Positions 24,906 through 33,733 of a DNA stretch of 64,000 bases are shown in pieces. How positions within the stretch are numbered: the first letter of the stretch is position 1; each line of letters begins with the position of its first letter. A program made the position numbers and the translations under genes. Source of the stretch: Hallerella sp963652365 (GTDB taxonomy: Bacteria; Fibrobacterota; Fibrobacteria; Fibrobacterales; Fibrobacteraceae); the NCBI GenBank assembly GCA_963652365.1, contig CAVJTH010000002.1:62001-126000 (forward strand), read 5' to 3'. The notes below the pieces were generated by a model. That model did not search any database. It was not told where the DNA came from and was given only the letters and a program-made list of their open reading frames with translations.

Positions 24906-25790
24906 TTATTCGATAGGCAAATCTTTTCCGTCGTAGGACTGTATATTTTCGCGCGATTCTAGAATTTGTCGTTGATTGCGATCGGATACCTTGCAAATCC
25001 GCTCCCGATATTTCATGCGCATGGCGAAGTTATCGATTTCAATGCGCCTTTTTCTTGAAAGATCCAGGAACTCTTTTTCTCGATCGATTCCCAGATAACG
25101 CCTATTCAGCAAGTTTGCTGCGATTCCTGTCGTAGAACTTCCACAAAATGGATCTAAAATCCAGGCGTTTTCCTTTGTAGATGCTTGAATTATTCGAGAT
25201 AATAGTGGCAAAGGTTTTTGTGTGGGATGTTTCCCGCAGGACTTTTCCCAACGACCTATTGCAGGGAGTTGCCATACATCTCGCATTTGCGTTCCGCCGT
25301 TTATTTGTTTCATCAGCTCGTAATTGTAATAATGTGTAACTTTCTTGCTTTTTCGCGCCCAAAGGATGAATTCGGTGGAATGCGTAAAAAATTTACAACT
25401 TAAATTTGGCGGAGGATTTGTCTTTGCCCAAGTGATGCAATTAAGAATTCTCATCTCAAGTTCATTTAGCATTTGAGCAACCGAGAAAATATTGTGATAT
25501 GTCCCTGATATCCAAATGGTTCCGTTTTCTTTTAAGTGTTCTCGGCATATCCTTAGCCATTTACGATTGAACTCATTGTCTTTTTCAAATCCTTGGGATT
25601 TATCCCAATCTCCTTTGTTTACGCAGACTTGCTTTCCGCTTTGAACGGAAATTCCCCCGTTGGAAAGAAAATAGGGCGGGTCTGCAAAAATCATATCGAA
25701 TTGAAAGTTCAACTTGGAAAGTACATCGATGCAATTGCCACGGATTAAATTAAAATCATGAGACTCGGATTTAAAATAGGCGTTCAACAT
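24906..25790 (-). CDS. dpnA: DpnA-type DNA adenine methyltransferase of a DpnII-like system
   Basis: This 294-aa beta-class N6/N4 methyltransferase has the catalytic motif FADPPYFLSNGG (DPPY) near residue 37 and the SAM motif DPFCGSSTTGIAANLLNRRYLGID near 220; HPTQKP lies before it. It matches the second methyltransferase of DpnII/MboI systems, which modifies GATC and can act on single-stranded DNA. It is the last gene of the four-gene operon. Base composition is AT-rich compared with the flanks, which suggests acquisition by transfer. Confidence 0.88.
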   Translation of the reverse strand: MLNAYFKSESHDFNLIRGNCIDVLSKLNFQFDMIFADPPYFLSNGGISVQSGKQVCVNKGDWDKSQGFEKDNEFNRKWLRICREHLKENGTIWISGTYHNIFSVAQMLNELEMRILNCITWAKTNPPPNLSCKFFTHSTEFILWARKSKKVTHYYNYELMKQINGGTQMRDVWQLPAIGRWEKSCGKHPTQKPLPLLSRIIQASTKENAWILDPFCGSSTTGIAANLLNRRYLGIDREKEFLDLSRKRRIEIDNFAMRMKYRERICKVSDRNQRQILESRENIQSYDGKDLPIE

Positions 25791-25792
25791 GA

Positions 25793-26176
25793 TTAACGAC
25801 TCAGCGGCATTGAGGCTTTAATTGCTTTCATGCAATCAGCGGTTCCGTCAACATAATCTTTCGGTAAATGCAAAATATTTCTGAACATATAGGCGTTTTC
25901 GTTTCTTTTCTCGCACAAAGAAAACAATTCGATTACTGGCGCTATATAATCTATAGGCAACGTACGAAAAATGTCTAGATTTCCATATGCATTCATCATA
26001 GACGATGATAATGCTTGAGGAATGCAGGCGTTTCTTTCTTCAACCGTTTCAAATGGAGTCCATCTATCGTAAAAATTGATATAATGGTCAAGAATCGCCT
26101 TCACTTCTTGAGGGTAACGGTGTGATTTAATCATCGGATCAACTACCCAATACGTATGAATTGTCATGCATGGCAA
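25793..26176 (-). CDS. Unknown protein within the DpnII-like operon
   Basis: This frame encodes up to 127 aa between the restriction enzyme and DpnA genes, with a 2-bp gap to dpnA and 15 bp to the endonuclease gene. A second ATG at 26164 (MTIHTYWVVDP) is also possible. I recognise no domain. It looks soluble and helical (HRYPQEVKAILDHYINFYDRWTPFETVEERN), with no helix-turn-helix resembling a C protein. Such a gene is not part of the canonical dpnM-dpnA-dpnB set. Confidence 0.7.
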   Translation of the reverse strand: MPCMTIHTYWVVDPMIKSHRYPQEVKAILDHYINFYDRWTPFETVEERNACIPQALSSSMMNAYGNLDIFRTLPIDYIAPVIELFSLCEKRNENAYMFRNILHLPKDYVDGTADCMKAIKASMPLSR

Positions 26177-26191
26177 ATCTTGTTGTATAAT

Positions 26192-27055
26192 CTACCTAAA
26201 AATTTTCTTCATTACTCCTGCTTCCATGTCATTGATGCAGTAAATATGTTCAAGAACATCAAAGGTTTCTTCTAGATTGTTTTTTGCGGAAGCCCAGCCC
26301 ATTCCGTCCGTAAACCATACGAATTCGAAGTTGGGAATGGCTTTTGCTTCTATGGCAATCGTCTTATAGCTTCTTGCTGTCTCGTTTAATTTTGAACCGC
26401 CGCTGCCGTAAAAATTTGTTTCAATCGCATAAATCGTCTTCCCTGTTTTTACGACATAATCAAATCTTTTTTCCATTTTCCCTTGATTCGATATGGCAGA
26501 TAAATCGATATTCCACTTTTTTGAAATGTCTGAAATGTTCATTTCCTTAAAATAGGTCTTATCCTTTACAAAACCAGATTTTTTGATGAAAAACTCGACA
26601 AGATCTTCCATGAGATGACCCACTCGGTTCTTTCGACCATTGGAATCAAGTCCTGTTTCGACACCTGTCACATAATCAACGAGATTGCCAATCAGGTGAT
26701 TTTGCATCAAATCGAATAGTCCTGATTTCTCCATGAATTTTGAATAAACGGATGCATCATGCAGCATGTCACTAAATTCATAAATAAACATCCCATTGTC
26801 GTCGCTTGCAGGAATTTCAGAACTGCGAACCGCGAGAAGAATGGGGATGCATTTAACTATTTCTGGATACTTTGCAAGAATCCGTTCGAAATCTTGCTTG
26901 ATGTTTTTTGACCCGATTAACGAATTTAGGATATTGAGATCAATTTTTATGGAATCCACGTTCCCGAATACCTTGTTGAAATCAACGTAGTACGAATAAG
27001 TGGCTATGCTTGCTCGAAATGTTTTCAACCATTCGATAAAGTTTCGTTTTGGCAT
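26192..27055 (-). CDS. dpnB: Type II restriction endonuclease, DpnII family (GATC)
   Basis: This 287-aa protein matches the DpnII/MboI endonuclease family. Recognisable blocks are NRVGHLMEDLVEFFIKKSG near residue 145, KRFDYVVKTGKTIYAIETNFYGSGGSKLNETARSY (a D-x(n)-ExN/K nuclease core near 200-230) and the C-terminal GMGWASAKNNLEETFDVLEHIYCINDME. It cleaves unmethylated GATC. It lies 8 bp downstream of the Dam-type methyltransferase gene, so methylase is expressed first. Codons are AT-rich. Confidence 0.88.
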   Translation of the reverse strand: MPKRNFIEWLKTFRASIATYSYYVDFNKVFGNVDSIKIDLNILNSLIGSKNIKQDFERILAKYPEIVKCIPILLAVRSSEIPASDDNGMFIYEFSDMLHDASVYSKFMEKSGLFDLMQNHLIGNLVDYVTGVETGLDSNGRKNRVGHLMEDLVEFFIKKSGFVKDKTYFKEMNISDISKKWNIDLSAISNQGKMEKRFDYVVKTGKTIYAIETNFYGSGGSKLNETARSYKTIAIEAKAIPNFEFVWFTDGMGWASAKNNLEETFDVLEHIYCINDMEAGVMKKIFR

Positions 27056-27063
27056 ATCTTCAC

Positions 27064-27960
27064 CTAAAACATCGAAGCGACATTGCTAATAAGAAGTTCG
27101 TTAATCGCTCCGCGTTTTTTTGCGTTAGAATTAATCATTCTTGACGCGGAGACCCGTTTGATTTTGAACTTTTCGTAAAGCTTGTCAAAAAAATTATCGT
27201 CTTTGCAAACGTTCTTTGGATCGGAATTGCTCGTGACGACAATCGCCTTTCTGCTTGAAATTTCTTCGATAAATTTTGCCAGTTCAATCTGCTCTTTGTC
27301 TCCAAAGGATTTTTCATTGTATGATGTAAATGCCGCGGTTTGCGTCAATGGACGATACGGGGGATCAAGATAAACGAATGTCTTGCTGTCAATAAAATCC
27401 TTGCATTGGGAATAGTTCCCAACAATCATCTTGACGTTTTTTAGAAGTTCAGAGCAGGCTCTTAAATTTTTCTCGTCGCAAAGAAGCGGCTTCTTGGCGT
27501 TATTGAAGGGAACATTGAACAACCCCCTTGAATTGACTCGGAAAAGACCGTTGAAGCAAGTCTTGTTCAAAAAGATAAACAGTGCCGCCTTTTCTAGGTT
27601 GTCTTTTTTGTTTTCGTTGCATTTTAGATCGTTAAAACGCTTTCTTTTTTCGAAATAAAGGGATTTGTTGTCTTCTGTCGTTGAATTCCAATATTTTTCC
27701 TGCAATAAAGAAAGTTCGTCTATCATGCCGGAACAGTTTTCCTTTATCTGTCTATAGGCATTGATGATCTCGGCGTTGATATCGTTGATAAGTACATCCT
27801 TGGGGTCAGCCTTCGACAGCACATCGAAAAGCACTGCTCCGCCCCCCACAAACGGTTCGCAGTATTTTTCAATTCGCGAAGGGTAATACTTGCGGATTTC
27901 GCCTAGGAGTTGGGTCTTGCCGCCGACCCATTTGATAAATGGTTTCGCTTCTTGCTTCAT
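27064..27960 (-). CDS. dpnM: Dam/DpnM-type DNA adenine methyltransferase (GATC)
   Basis: This 298-aa alpha-class adenine methyltransferase has the N-terminal SAM motif FIKWVGGKTQLLGEI, EPFVGGGAVLFDVL, LINDINAEIINAY, and the catalytic DPPYRPLTQTAAFTSY near residue 190. It is the standard protecting enzyme of DpnII systems, methylating GATC in double-stranded DNA. The start is set at MKQEAKPFIKWVGG; an upstream in-frame ATG at 27999 would add 13 atypical residues. It is the first gene of the restriction-modification operon. Confidence 0.92.
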   Translation of the reverse strand: MKQEAKPFIKWVGGKTQLLGEIRKYYPSRIEKYCEPFVGGGAVLFDVLSKADPKDVLINDINAEIINAYRQIKENCSGMIDELSLLQEKYWNSTTEDNKSLYFEKRKRFNDLKCNENKKDNLEKAALFIFLNKTCFNGLFRVNSRGLFNVPFNNAKKPLLCDEKNLRACSELLKNVKMIVGNYSQCKDFIDSKTFVYLDPPYRPLTQTAAFTSYNEKSFGDKEQIELAKFIEEISSRKAIVVTSNSDPKNVCKDDNFFDKLYEKFKIKRVSASRMINSNAKKRGAINELLISNVASMF

Positions 27961-28346
27961 GTTCTGAAAGTAGTAAAATAAAATGTCACAAATGGACAAA
28001 ACGATGACTTCTGGGGCGTTTGGACTCCCCTATAGCCTTCCACCCTTGGTGACGGGCGCTGCCAGTGGTGCGTTTGATTACTTGATAATGAAAACTCGCG
28101 AAACCGGTGAAAAATTCAGATTTTAACAGAAAGGATTGAACGGTTTACTAGGCAAGGAATGAAAACCGGCAAAAACTGTTTGAATGGAACGCCTGTGCGT
28201 TCTTCCCGCCGATGAAATGTTATATTGCAGATGTCCATTAGTCTTAGGTTTTATAAGAACTCTAACGCTCGGTATGGACAAAAGCGAGAACGTGCAAATT
28301 CACGGGAGTTTGGCAATGTAACAGAATAGAAAGTGTCTTTGTTGGT

Positions 28347-28403
28347 GGTGGCACTGCGAATGCCGCCAGAGAAATGCATCGGCAGATTTTAGTTAGCGAC
28401 TAA
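28347..28403 (+). repeat. Cassette junction 1 (hairpin plus TAGTTAGCGACTAA)
   Basis: A hairpin GGTGGCA/TGCCGCC (28347-28367) is followed after 22 nt by TAGTTAGCGACTAA (28390-28403). The same order recurs at 29327-29409 and 29997-30077. Confidence 0.7.
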
Positions 28404-28467
28404 TCGATTTGTCTTGATGCGCAAAACTTTCTGCCGGAAACGGCAAAGGATTATTGATGACAAGACA
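28390..28467 (+). repeat. Conserved leader repeat, copy 1
   Basis: This 78-bp segment matches 29396-29473 at all but two positions. It contains the hairpin TGCCG-GAAA-CGGCA (28432-28445), closed by a GNRA-type tetraloop, and lies just upstream of the toxin gene. Confidence 0.9.
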
Positions 28468-28486
28468 AGTCTTGTTCGTGTTGACC

Positions 28487-28492
28487 TATATT
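28487..28492 (+). promoter_or_regulatory. -10 box of the EndoU toxin gene
   Basis: TATATT in GTTGACCTATATTGTCC is followed by an AAAAGGAGGG ribosome-binding site and the ATG at 28518. Confidence 0.5.
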
Positions 28493-28517
28493 GTCCTTTC
28501 TCAAAAGGAGGGACGAC

Positions 28518-28985
28518 ATGGGAACTTCTAAACCGGGGCGCTACATGAATACGAAAGGTAGCGCTAGAACCATGAGCCAGTTTGCGCTGGTTCATGCATC
28601 AGAGGGTAAATTTACGAGACCGCAAAAGCCTACAGATCTCTTGAAATTGATGAGTGGCGGTCATGGACAAAAGGGAATGGATTTGCTCGATAAATACGGG
28701 ATTGCGTATCATATCGTGAAGGTCTATCCCAATGGTGTTCGTGTCGGAAATATTTCAAATCATAAGGATCGACGTAAAAGAGTTGGTTTGAATCAATCTT
28801 GGTTTCCGGCTTCATGGAACGAAAAGAAAATCAAGCGGGCCGGCGAACATGTGGCGCAATTATATAGAAACCGCAGTGCTCCCGATGGAAAAGTGATGTT
28901 TGGAACTTTTAAAGGGGTTCGTGTCGGAGTAATTAAGAGAAATGGACAAATTGCAACGGCATTTCCAGATAGTTTTCAACCATGA
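28518..28985 (+). CDS. EndoU-family nuclease toxin, stand-alone
   Basis: This 155-aa protein matches bacterial EndoU toxin domains, which cut RNA. Key blocks are LLKLMSGGHGQ and YHIVKVYPNGVRVGNISNHK (candidate catalytic His and Lys), QSWFPASWNEKKIKRAGEHV, and the C-terminal GVRVGVIKRNGQIATAFPDS. The first 40 residues (GTSKPGRYMNTKGSARTMSQFALVHASEGKF) form an accessory segment, not a signal peptide. EndoU toxins are usually C-terminal parts of large secreted proteins; this one has its own ribosome-binding site (AGGAGG). An immunity-like gene follows after 12 bp. The EndoU call is from remembered family motifs and is fairly strong. Confidence 0.8.
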   Translation: MGTSKPGRYMNTKGSARTMSQFALVHASEGKFTRPQKPTDLLKLMSGGHGQKGMDLLDKYGIAYHIVKVYPNGVRVGNISNHKDRRKRVGLNQSWFPASWNEKKIKRAGEHVAQLYRNRSAPDGKVMFGTFKGVRVGVIKRNGQIATAFPDSFQP

Positions 28986-28997
28986 GGAAAAATCAAT

Positions 28998-29318
28998 ATG
29001 TTAGACAAAGAAAGGTTTAAAAAACTGATTCAACAAAGAATCGATAATGAAGGGTTTATCGAAGCAGGAGATACGACCGCTTGGGATAATTTAGCTAAAT
29101 TTCTCTCAGCGGATATTGCCGCTTCGATCGGCTTCTTGGAAAACGAATGCTCGCCTGACGACATCTATTGGGTTAGCGAAGTCTTCGACGATATTGCAAG
29201 AAAAACCCAGTCCAGGGATTTTATCGCGGCGATACATCGAATTTACGATAAGATGCCGGAGAATGTCAAGGAAACGATGGAGGTGGATATCCAGTCTGCA
29301 GAACAAGCGATAAATTAA
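28998..29318 (+). CDS. Putative immunity protein 1 for the EndoU toxin
   Basis: This 106-aa soluble, acidic, helical protein starts 12 bp after the toxin stop, the normal place of a cognate immunity gene. From FLENECSPDDIYWVSEVFDD onward it is identical to the second cassette protein at 29656-29988, while the first 45 residues differ. No named immunity family is assigned here. The function is inferred from position, size and pairing. Confidence 0.65.
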   Translation: MLDKERFKKLIQQRIDNEGFIEAGDTTAWDNLAKFLSADIAASIGFLENECSPDDIYWVSEVFDDIARKTQSRDFIAAIHRIYDKMPENVKETMEVDIQSAEQAIN

Positions 29319-29352
29319 AAAAGAAAGGACTCGAAAAAGGTTGCTGCGAACA
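29139..29352 (+). repeat. 214-bp perfect direct repeat, copy 1
   Basis: Identical base for base to 29809-30022. It covers the C-terminal half of the immunity gene, its stop and the first arm of the downstream hairpin. Confidence 0.95.
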
Positions 29353-29409
29353 ATCCCGCTTTGAGTCCAGTTCCCAGATATGCTAAAGCAAATCCTAGTT
29401 AGCGACTAA
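29327..29409 (+). repeat. Cassette junction 2 (hairpin plus TAGTTAGCGACTAA)
   Basis: Arms GGACTC (29327-29332) and GAGTCC (29363-29368) form a hairpin with an unpaired G beside AAA/TTT. After 27 nt comes TAGTTAGCGACTAA (29396-29409). The hairpin could also act as a terminator, though no T-run follows. Confidence 0.7.
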
Positions 29410-29473
29410 TCGATTTGTCTTGATGCGCAAAACTTTCTGCCGGAAACGGCAAAGGATTGTTTATGACAAGACA
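29396..29473 (+). repeat. Conserved leader repeat, copy 2
   Basis: Second copy of the 78-bp leader, two mismatches from 28390-28467. It is joined directly to toxin codons because the promoter, ribosome-binding site and toxin N-terminus are missing. Confidence 0.9.
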
Positions 29474-29644
29474 GATCTCTTGAAATTAATGAGTGGCGGT
29501 CACGGACAAAAGGGAATGGATTTGCTCGATAAATACGGGATAGCGTATCATATCGTGAAGGTCTATCCCAATGGTGTTCGTGTCGGGGTAATTAAGAGAA
29601 ATGGACAAATTGCAACGGTTTTTTCAGATAGTCGACAACTATAG
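29474..29644 (+). pseudogene. Remnant of a second EndoU toxin gene with two internal deletions
   Basis: Aligned with 28518-28985, this copy lacks about 167 bp covering the promoter, ribosome-binding site, start and first ~39 codons, and 180 bp (60 codons, in frame) between two direct repeats of GTTCGTGTCGG that lie at 28737-28747 and 28917-28927 in copy 1. What is left reads TDLLKLMSGGHGQKG to GVRVG joined to VIKRNGQIATVFSDSRQL, so the candidate catalytic NHK and the FPASW block are gone. A frame from 29420 runs through it but starts within the non-coding leader. Confidence 0.8.
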
Positions 29645-29655
29645 GAGAAAATGAA

Positions 29656-29988
29656 ATGATTGACAAAAACGAGTTCAGTAAAGTCCTTGCGGAACGAAAA
29701 AGAATTGCAGAAGAAACGATGGACAATTGGGATTATGGCATTGAAGATTGCCATAAGAAACTGCTTTTGATGATTTCGAGTAACCTAGAGGAAGGCATTC
29801 GTTTTCTTGAAAACGAATGCTCGCCTGACGACATCTATTGGGTTAGCGAAGTCTTCGACGATATTGCAAGAAAAACCCAGTCCAGGGATTTTATCGCGGC
29901 GATACATCGAATTTACGATAAGATGCCGGAGAATGTCAAGGAAACGATGGAGGTGGATATCCAGTCTGCAGAACAAGCGATAAATTAA
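29656..29988 (+). CDS. Putative immunity protein 2
   Basis: This 110-aa protein has a different N-terminal half (MIDKNEFSKVLAERKRIAEETMDNWDYGIEDCHKK) but shares its C-terminal half exactly with immunity protein 1. An AGGAG ribosome-binding site precedes the ATG. It follows the toxin remnant, so it may be an orphan immunity gene kept to protect against toxins of other cells, or a recombinant. The function is inferred only from pairing. Confidence 0.62.
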   Translation: MIDKNEFSKVLAERKRIAEETMDNWDYGIEDCHKKLLLMISSNLEEGIRFLENECSPDDIYWVSEVFDDIARKTQSRDFIAAIHRIYDKMPENVKETMEVDIQSAEQAIN

Positions 29989-30022
29989 AAAAGAAAGGAC
30001 TCGAAAAAGGTTGCTGCGAACA
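29809..30022 (+). repeat. 214-bp perfect direct repeat, copy 2
   Basis: Identical to 29139-29352, offset by 670 bp. Confidence 0.95.
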
Positions 30023-30077
30023 TCCTGTTTCGAGTCCAATTCCAGATATGCGAATGCAAATCCTAGTTAGCGACTAA
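29997..30077 (+). repeat. Cassette junction 3 (hairpin plus TAGTTAGCGACTAA)
   Basis: The hairpin has 10-bp perfect arms GGACTCGAAA (29997-30006) and TTTCGAGTCC (30028-30037). After 26 nt comes TAGTTAGCGACTAA (30064-30077). It overlaps a perfect inverted repeat CTAACTT/AAGTTAG (30074-30093). This marks the right end of the cassette array. Confidence 0.7.
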
Positions 30078-30142
30078 CTTGGGTTTAAGTTAGCATATCC
30101 ATTCCAAAAAGGCAAGTAAAATTTTAACCATGAGGAATAAAT

Positions 30143-30802
30143 ATGCGTTTAAACGCCTTTGACGATGGTTTGCGTCCAGAACTGTTGGAACAAGCCTTCT
30201 ATGCAGGAATTTTTGAAATCCCAAGACTGGAACCGTTGAACGATATTGTTGTACCGACGGGACTCGTGCCGTTTTCCAAGCGAAAACAGGCGAGAAACCG
30301 GTTTGTTCATTATTACGAACATGATTCCCGATACCAGGAGTTTACGAATCATCCGGAACGCTTTTTAAAAGACCTTTCTCTGCACTCCGGGATCGTTTCG
30401 CCGGACAATTCCATTTTGGTAGAGGCTCCGCTGTGCGCCCAGATTGCGAACCTGTTCATTTCTCGCCGGAACGCGAGTTTTTTGCAGCGTAATGGAATCT
30501 ACCAGATTCCCAACGTACGCTGGGGTGACGAGCGGACGTTTACGACTGCGGAATTGCCCGAGCCGATTGCATTTGTCGGCATCCCGCATCATTCCATTGT
30601 CGCTATCGGGACTTACGGATGTTCGCAAACGCAAGATGAAAAACGGCTGCTGCACCTAGGCGTCCTCGAAATGCTCAAGGTCCTTCATCCTGTGGTTGTC
30701 GTCGTGTATGGTCCCATGCAGAAGGATGTGTTTTGTGACTTGCCCGATGAACCGAAGTTCATTCGGTTTGACAACTGGGACAAGGAAATGCATTCAACGT
30801 AA
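30143..30802 (+). CDS. DUF4417-family protein
   Basis: This 219-aa protein matches DUF4417, proteins of unknown function often found in mobile or phage-linked regions. Family features are PTGLVPFSKRKQARNRFVHYYEHD near residue 38, a central LVEAPLCAQIANLFISRRNASFLQRNGIYQIPNVRWG, and a C-terminal VVVYGPMQKDVF segment. It follows the third cassette junction and precedes tRNA-Arg. No membrane segment or known catalytic motif was seen. Ribosome-binding site is weak (GAGGAA at 30131-30136). Confidence 0.82.
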   Translation: MRLNAFDDGLRPELLEQAFYAGIFEIPRLEPLNDIVVPTGLVPFSKRKQARNRFVHYYEHDSRYQEFTNHPERFLKDLSLHSGIVSPDNSILVEAPLCAQIANLFISRRNASFLQRNGIYQIPNVRWGDERTFTTAELPEPIAFVGIPHHSIVAIGTYGCSQTQDEKRLLHLGVLEMLKVLHPVVVVVYGPMQKDVFCDLPDEPKFIRFDNWDKEMHST

Positions 30803-30812
30803 AAAATAAAGC

Positions 30813-30818
30813 TATATT
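30813..30818 (+). promoter_or_regulatory. -10 box of tRNA-Arg
   Basis: TATATT ends 11 nt before the first tRNA base, as expected for a tRNA promoter. No good -35 was seen. Confidence 0.55.
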
Positions 30819-30829
30819 TGCGTGCGAAC

Positions 30830-30903
<74 letters not shown>

Positions 30904-30905
30904 TT

Positions 30906-30929
30906 AGACCGCTTTTGCGGTCTTTTTTG
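30906..30929 (+). terminator. Intrinsic terminator of tRNA-Arg
   Basis: AGACCGC-TTTT-GCGGTCT hairpin followed by a T-run immediately after the tRNA. Confidence 0.9.
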
Positions 30930-30971
30930 TTGGGATGTTCCAAGTTGGGATAACGGGTTCCTTGTTTTTGC

Positions 30972-31000
30972 TTGCTTTTAAAGGCGCGATACCTTAGATT
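30972..31000 (+). promoter_or_regulatory. Putative promoter of a small RNA
   Basis: TTGCTT (30972-30977) and TAGATT (30995-31000) are spaced by 17 nt. The predicted start, about 31007-31010, coincides with the first base of the long stem at 31011. Confidence 0.45.
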
Positions 31001-31007
31001 GATAGAT

Positions 31008-31147
31008 GTGGAACGCGTCCCGTCAGCCTTGGTTTAGCGAAGGGATGCTGGAGCAAACCGCAGGGTAGGGCTTGCGGGGCGCGTTTTACGGATTTTTCTC
31101 TTTCCTTCTCTGTTCAAAAAGGCGAACCCGTTCGGGTTCGCCTTTTT
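31008..31147 (+). ncRNA. Putative structured small RNA of unknown family
   Basis: Bases 31011-31030 pair with 31067-31086 in an almost continuous 20-bp stem (one mismatch, a few G-U pairs). Inside it GGTTT (31031-31035) pairs with AAACC (31055-31059), and AGC (31036-31038) with GCT (31047-31049) around an 8-nt loop; 7-nt and 5-nt bulges lie on the 3' side. A promoter-like sequence ends 10 nt upstream and a strong terminator closes the region at 31147. It is not a coding region. I could not match it to SRP RNA, 6S, tmRNA, RNase P or a known riboswitch. Confidence 0.5.
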
Positions 31148-31148
31148 G
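31115..31148. terminator. Bidirectional terminator between fusA and the small RNA
   Basis: A perfect hairpin GGCGAACCC-GTTC-GGGTTCGCC flanked by AAAAA and TTTTT works on both strands, ending fusA on the minus strand and the small RNA on the plus strand. Confidence 0.9.
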
Positions 31149-31169
31149 TATGTTCGCTATCGAGAAGGA

Positions 31170-33278
<2,109 letters not shown>

Positions 33279-33395
33279 GTTTTTTCCGTGGAAAGTTTGA
33301 TAAACTGCGGTGCAAGATAGAAAATTTTCGGGACGTTCTCAAGGTTCGAACGGCTTTTGCGCGGCAAATGGGATTTTTTGGTGCGGGGAGAAATC

Positions 33396-33719
33396 CTACA
33401 GGAATATCTGGAGAAGCTTCGCGGCGAATCCCTTGACGGGAAAGTTCAGGTGCCCGCCCCTTTCTTCGATGAAAATTTTCAGGAGTTCGTCGATCCACTG
33501 CTTTTCCGAGCGAATCTCCGACAGGCAGAACCGGGTGTCTTCTTCGGTGGTCAAGATCTCGTATTTGACGAAGAACCGGATCGGGGCGACTTCGCCGACG
33601 AGCCCGATTTCCGCCGAGCATGTCCGTTCGTTTGTGTTTAAAGAAAGCGAGTGAATCGTTCCGAGCCTTTTGACAATCGGATGTTCCTGCAGTGCTTTCC
33701 TTATCAGGTATTCTTTCAT
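33396..33719 (-). CDS. Hypothetical protein downstream of map
   Basis: This 107-aa protein is not recognised. It has alternating strands and helices (RLGTIHSLSLNTNERTCSAEIGLVGEVAPIRFFVKYEIL, then LSEIRSEKQWIDELLKIFIEERGG), without signal peptide or membrane helix. The start at MKEYLIRKALQEHP (33719) lies 14 bp behind the map stop, so it is probably the last gene of the DEAD-map transcript. Confidence 0.75.
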   Translation of the reverse strand: MKEYLIRKALQEHPIVKRLGTIHSLSLNTNERTCSAEIGLVGEVAPIRFFVKYEILTTEEDTRFCLSEIRSEKQWIDELLKIFIEERGGHLNFPVKGFAAKLLQIFL

Positions 33720-33733
33720 GCCCTGGAACGCTT

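Larger units (their letters stand above)
27961..28517. other. Intergenic region between the R-M operon and the toxin cassettes
   Basis: No clear gene is present. It holds a possible 44-codon frame at 27992-28126 and a 32-codon frame at 28231-28329 directly behind a TATATT box (28221-28226); neither resembles anything I know. It also holds the first cassette junction (hairpin 28347-28367 and TAGTTAGCGACTAA at 28390-28403), the conserved leader repeat (28390-28467), a perfect 7-bp inverted repeat ACAAGAC/GTCTTGT (28460-28475) and the toxin promoter box. Confidence 0.6.

Noticed and set aside
27992..28329. Small proteins of 44 and 32 codons between the R-M operon and the toxin
   Set aside because: Neither has a convincing ribosome-binding site or known similarity; the second starts only 4 nt after a -10-like box. 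Kept only as part of the intergenic entry.
28347..30093. CRISPR array or a true integron cassette array
   Set aside because: Repeats are few, unevenly spaced and separated by genes, and there are no cas genes. The attC core consensus is not matched and no integrase gene is in the window.
31008..31147. Signal recognition particle RNA (4.5S) at the structured RNA locus
   Set aside because: The size and long hairpin fit, but the conserved GGAAGGAAGCAGCC tip is absent on both strands.
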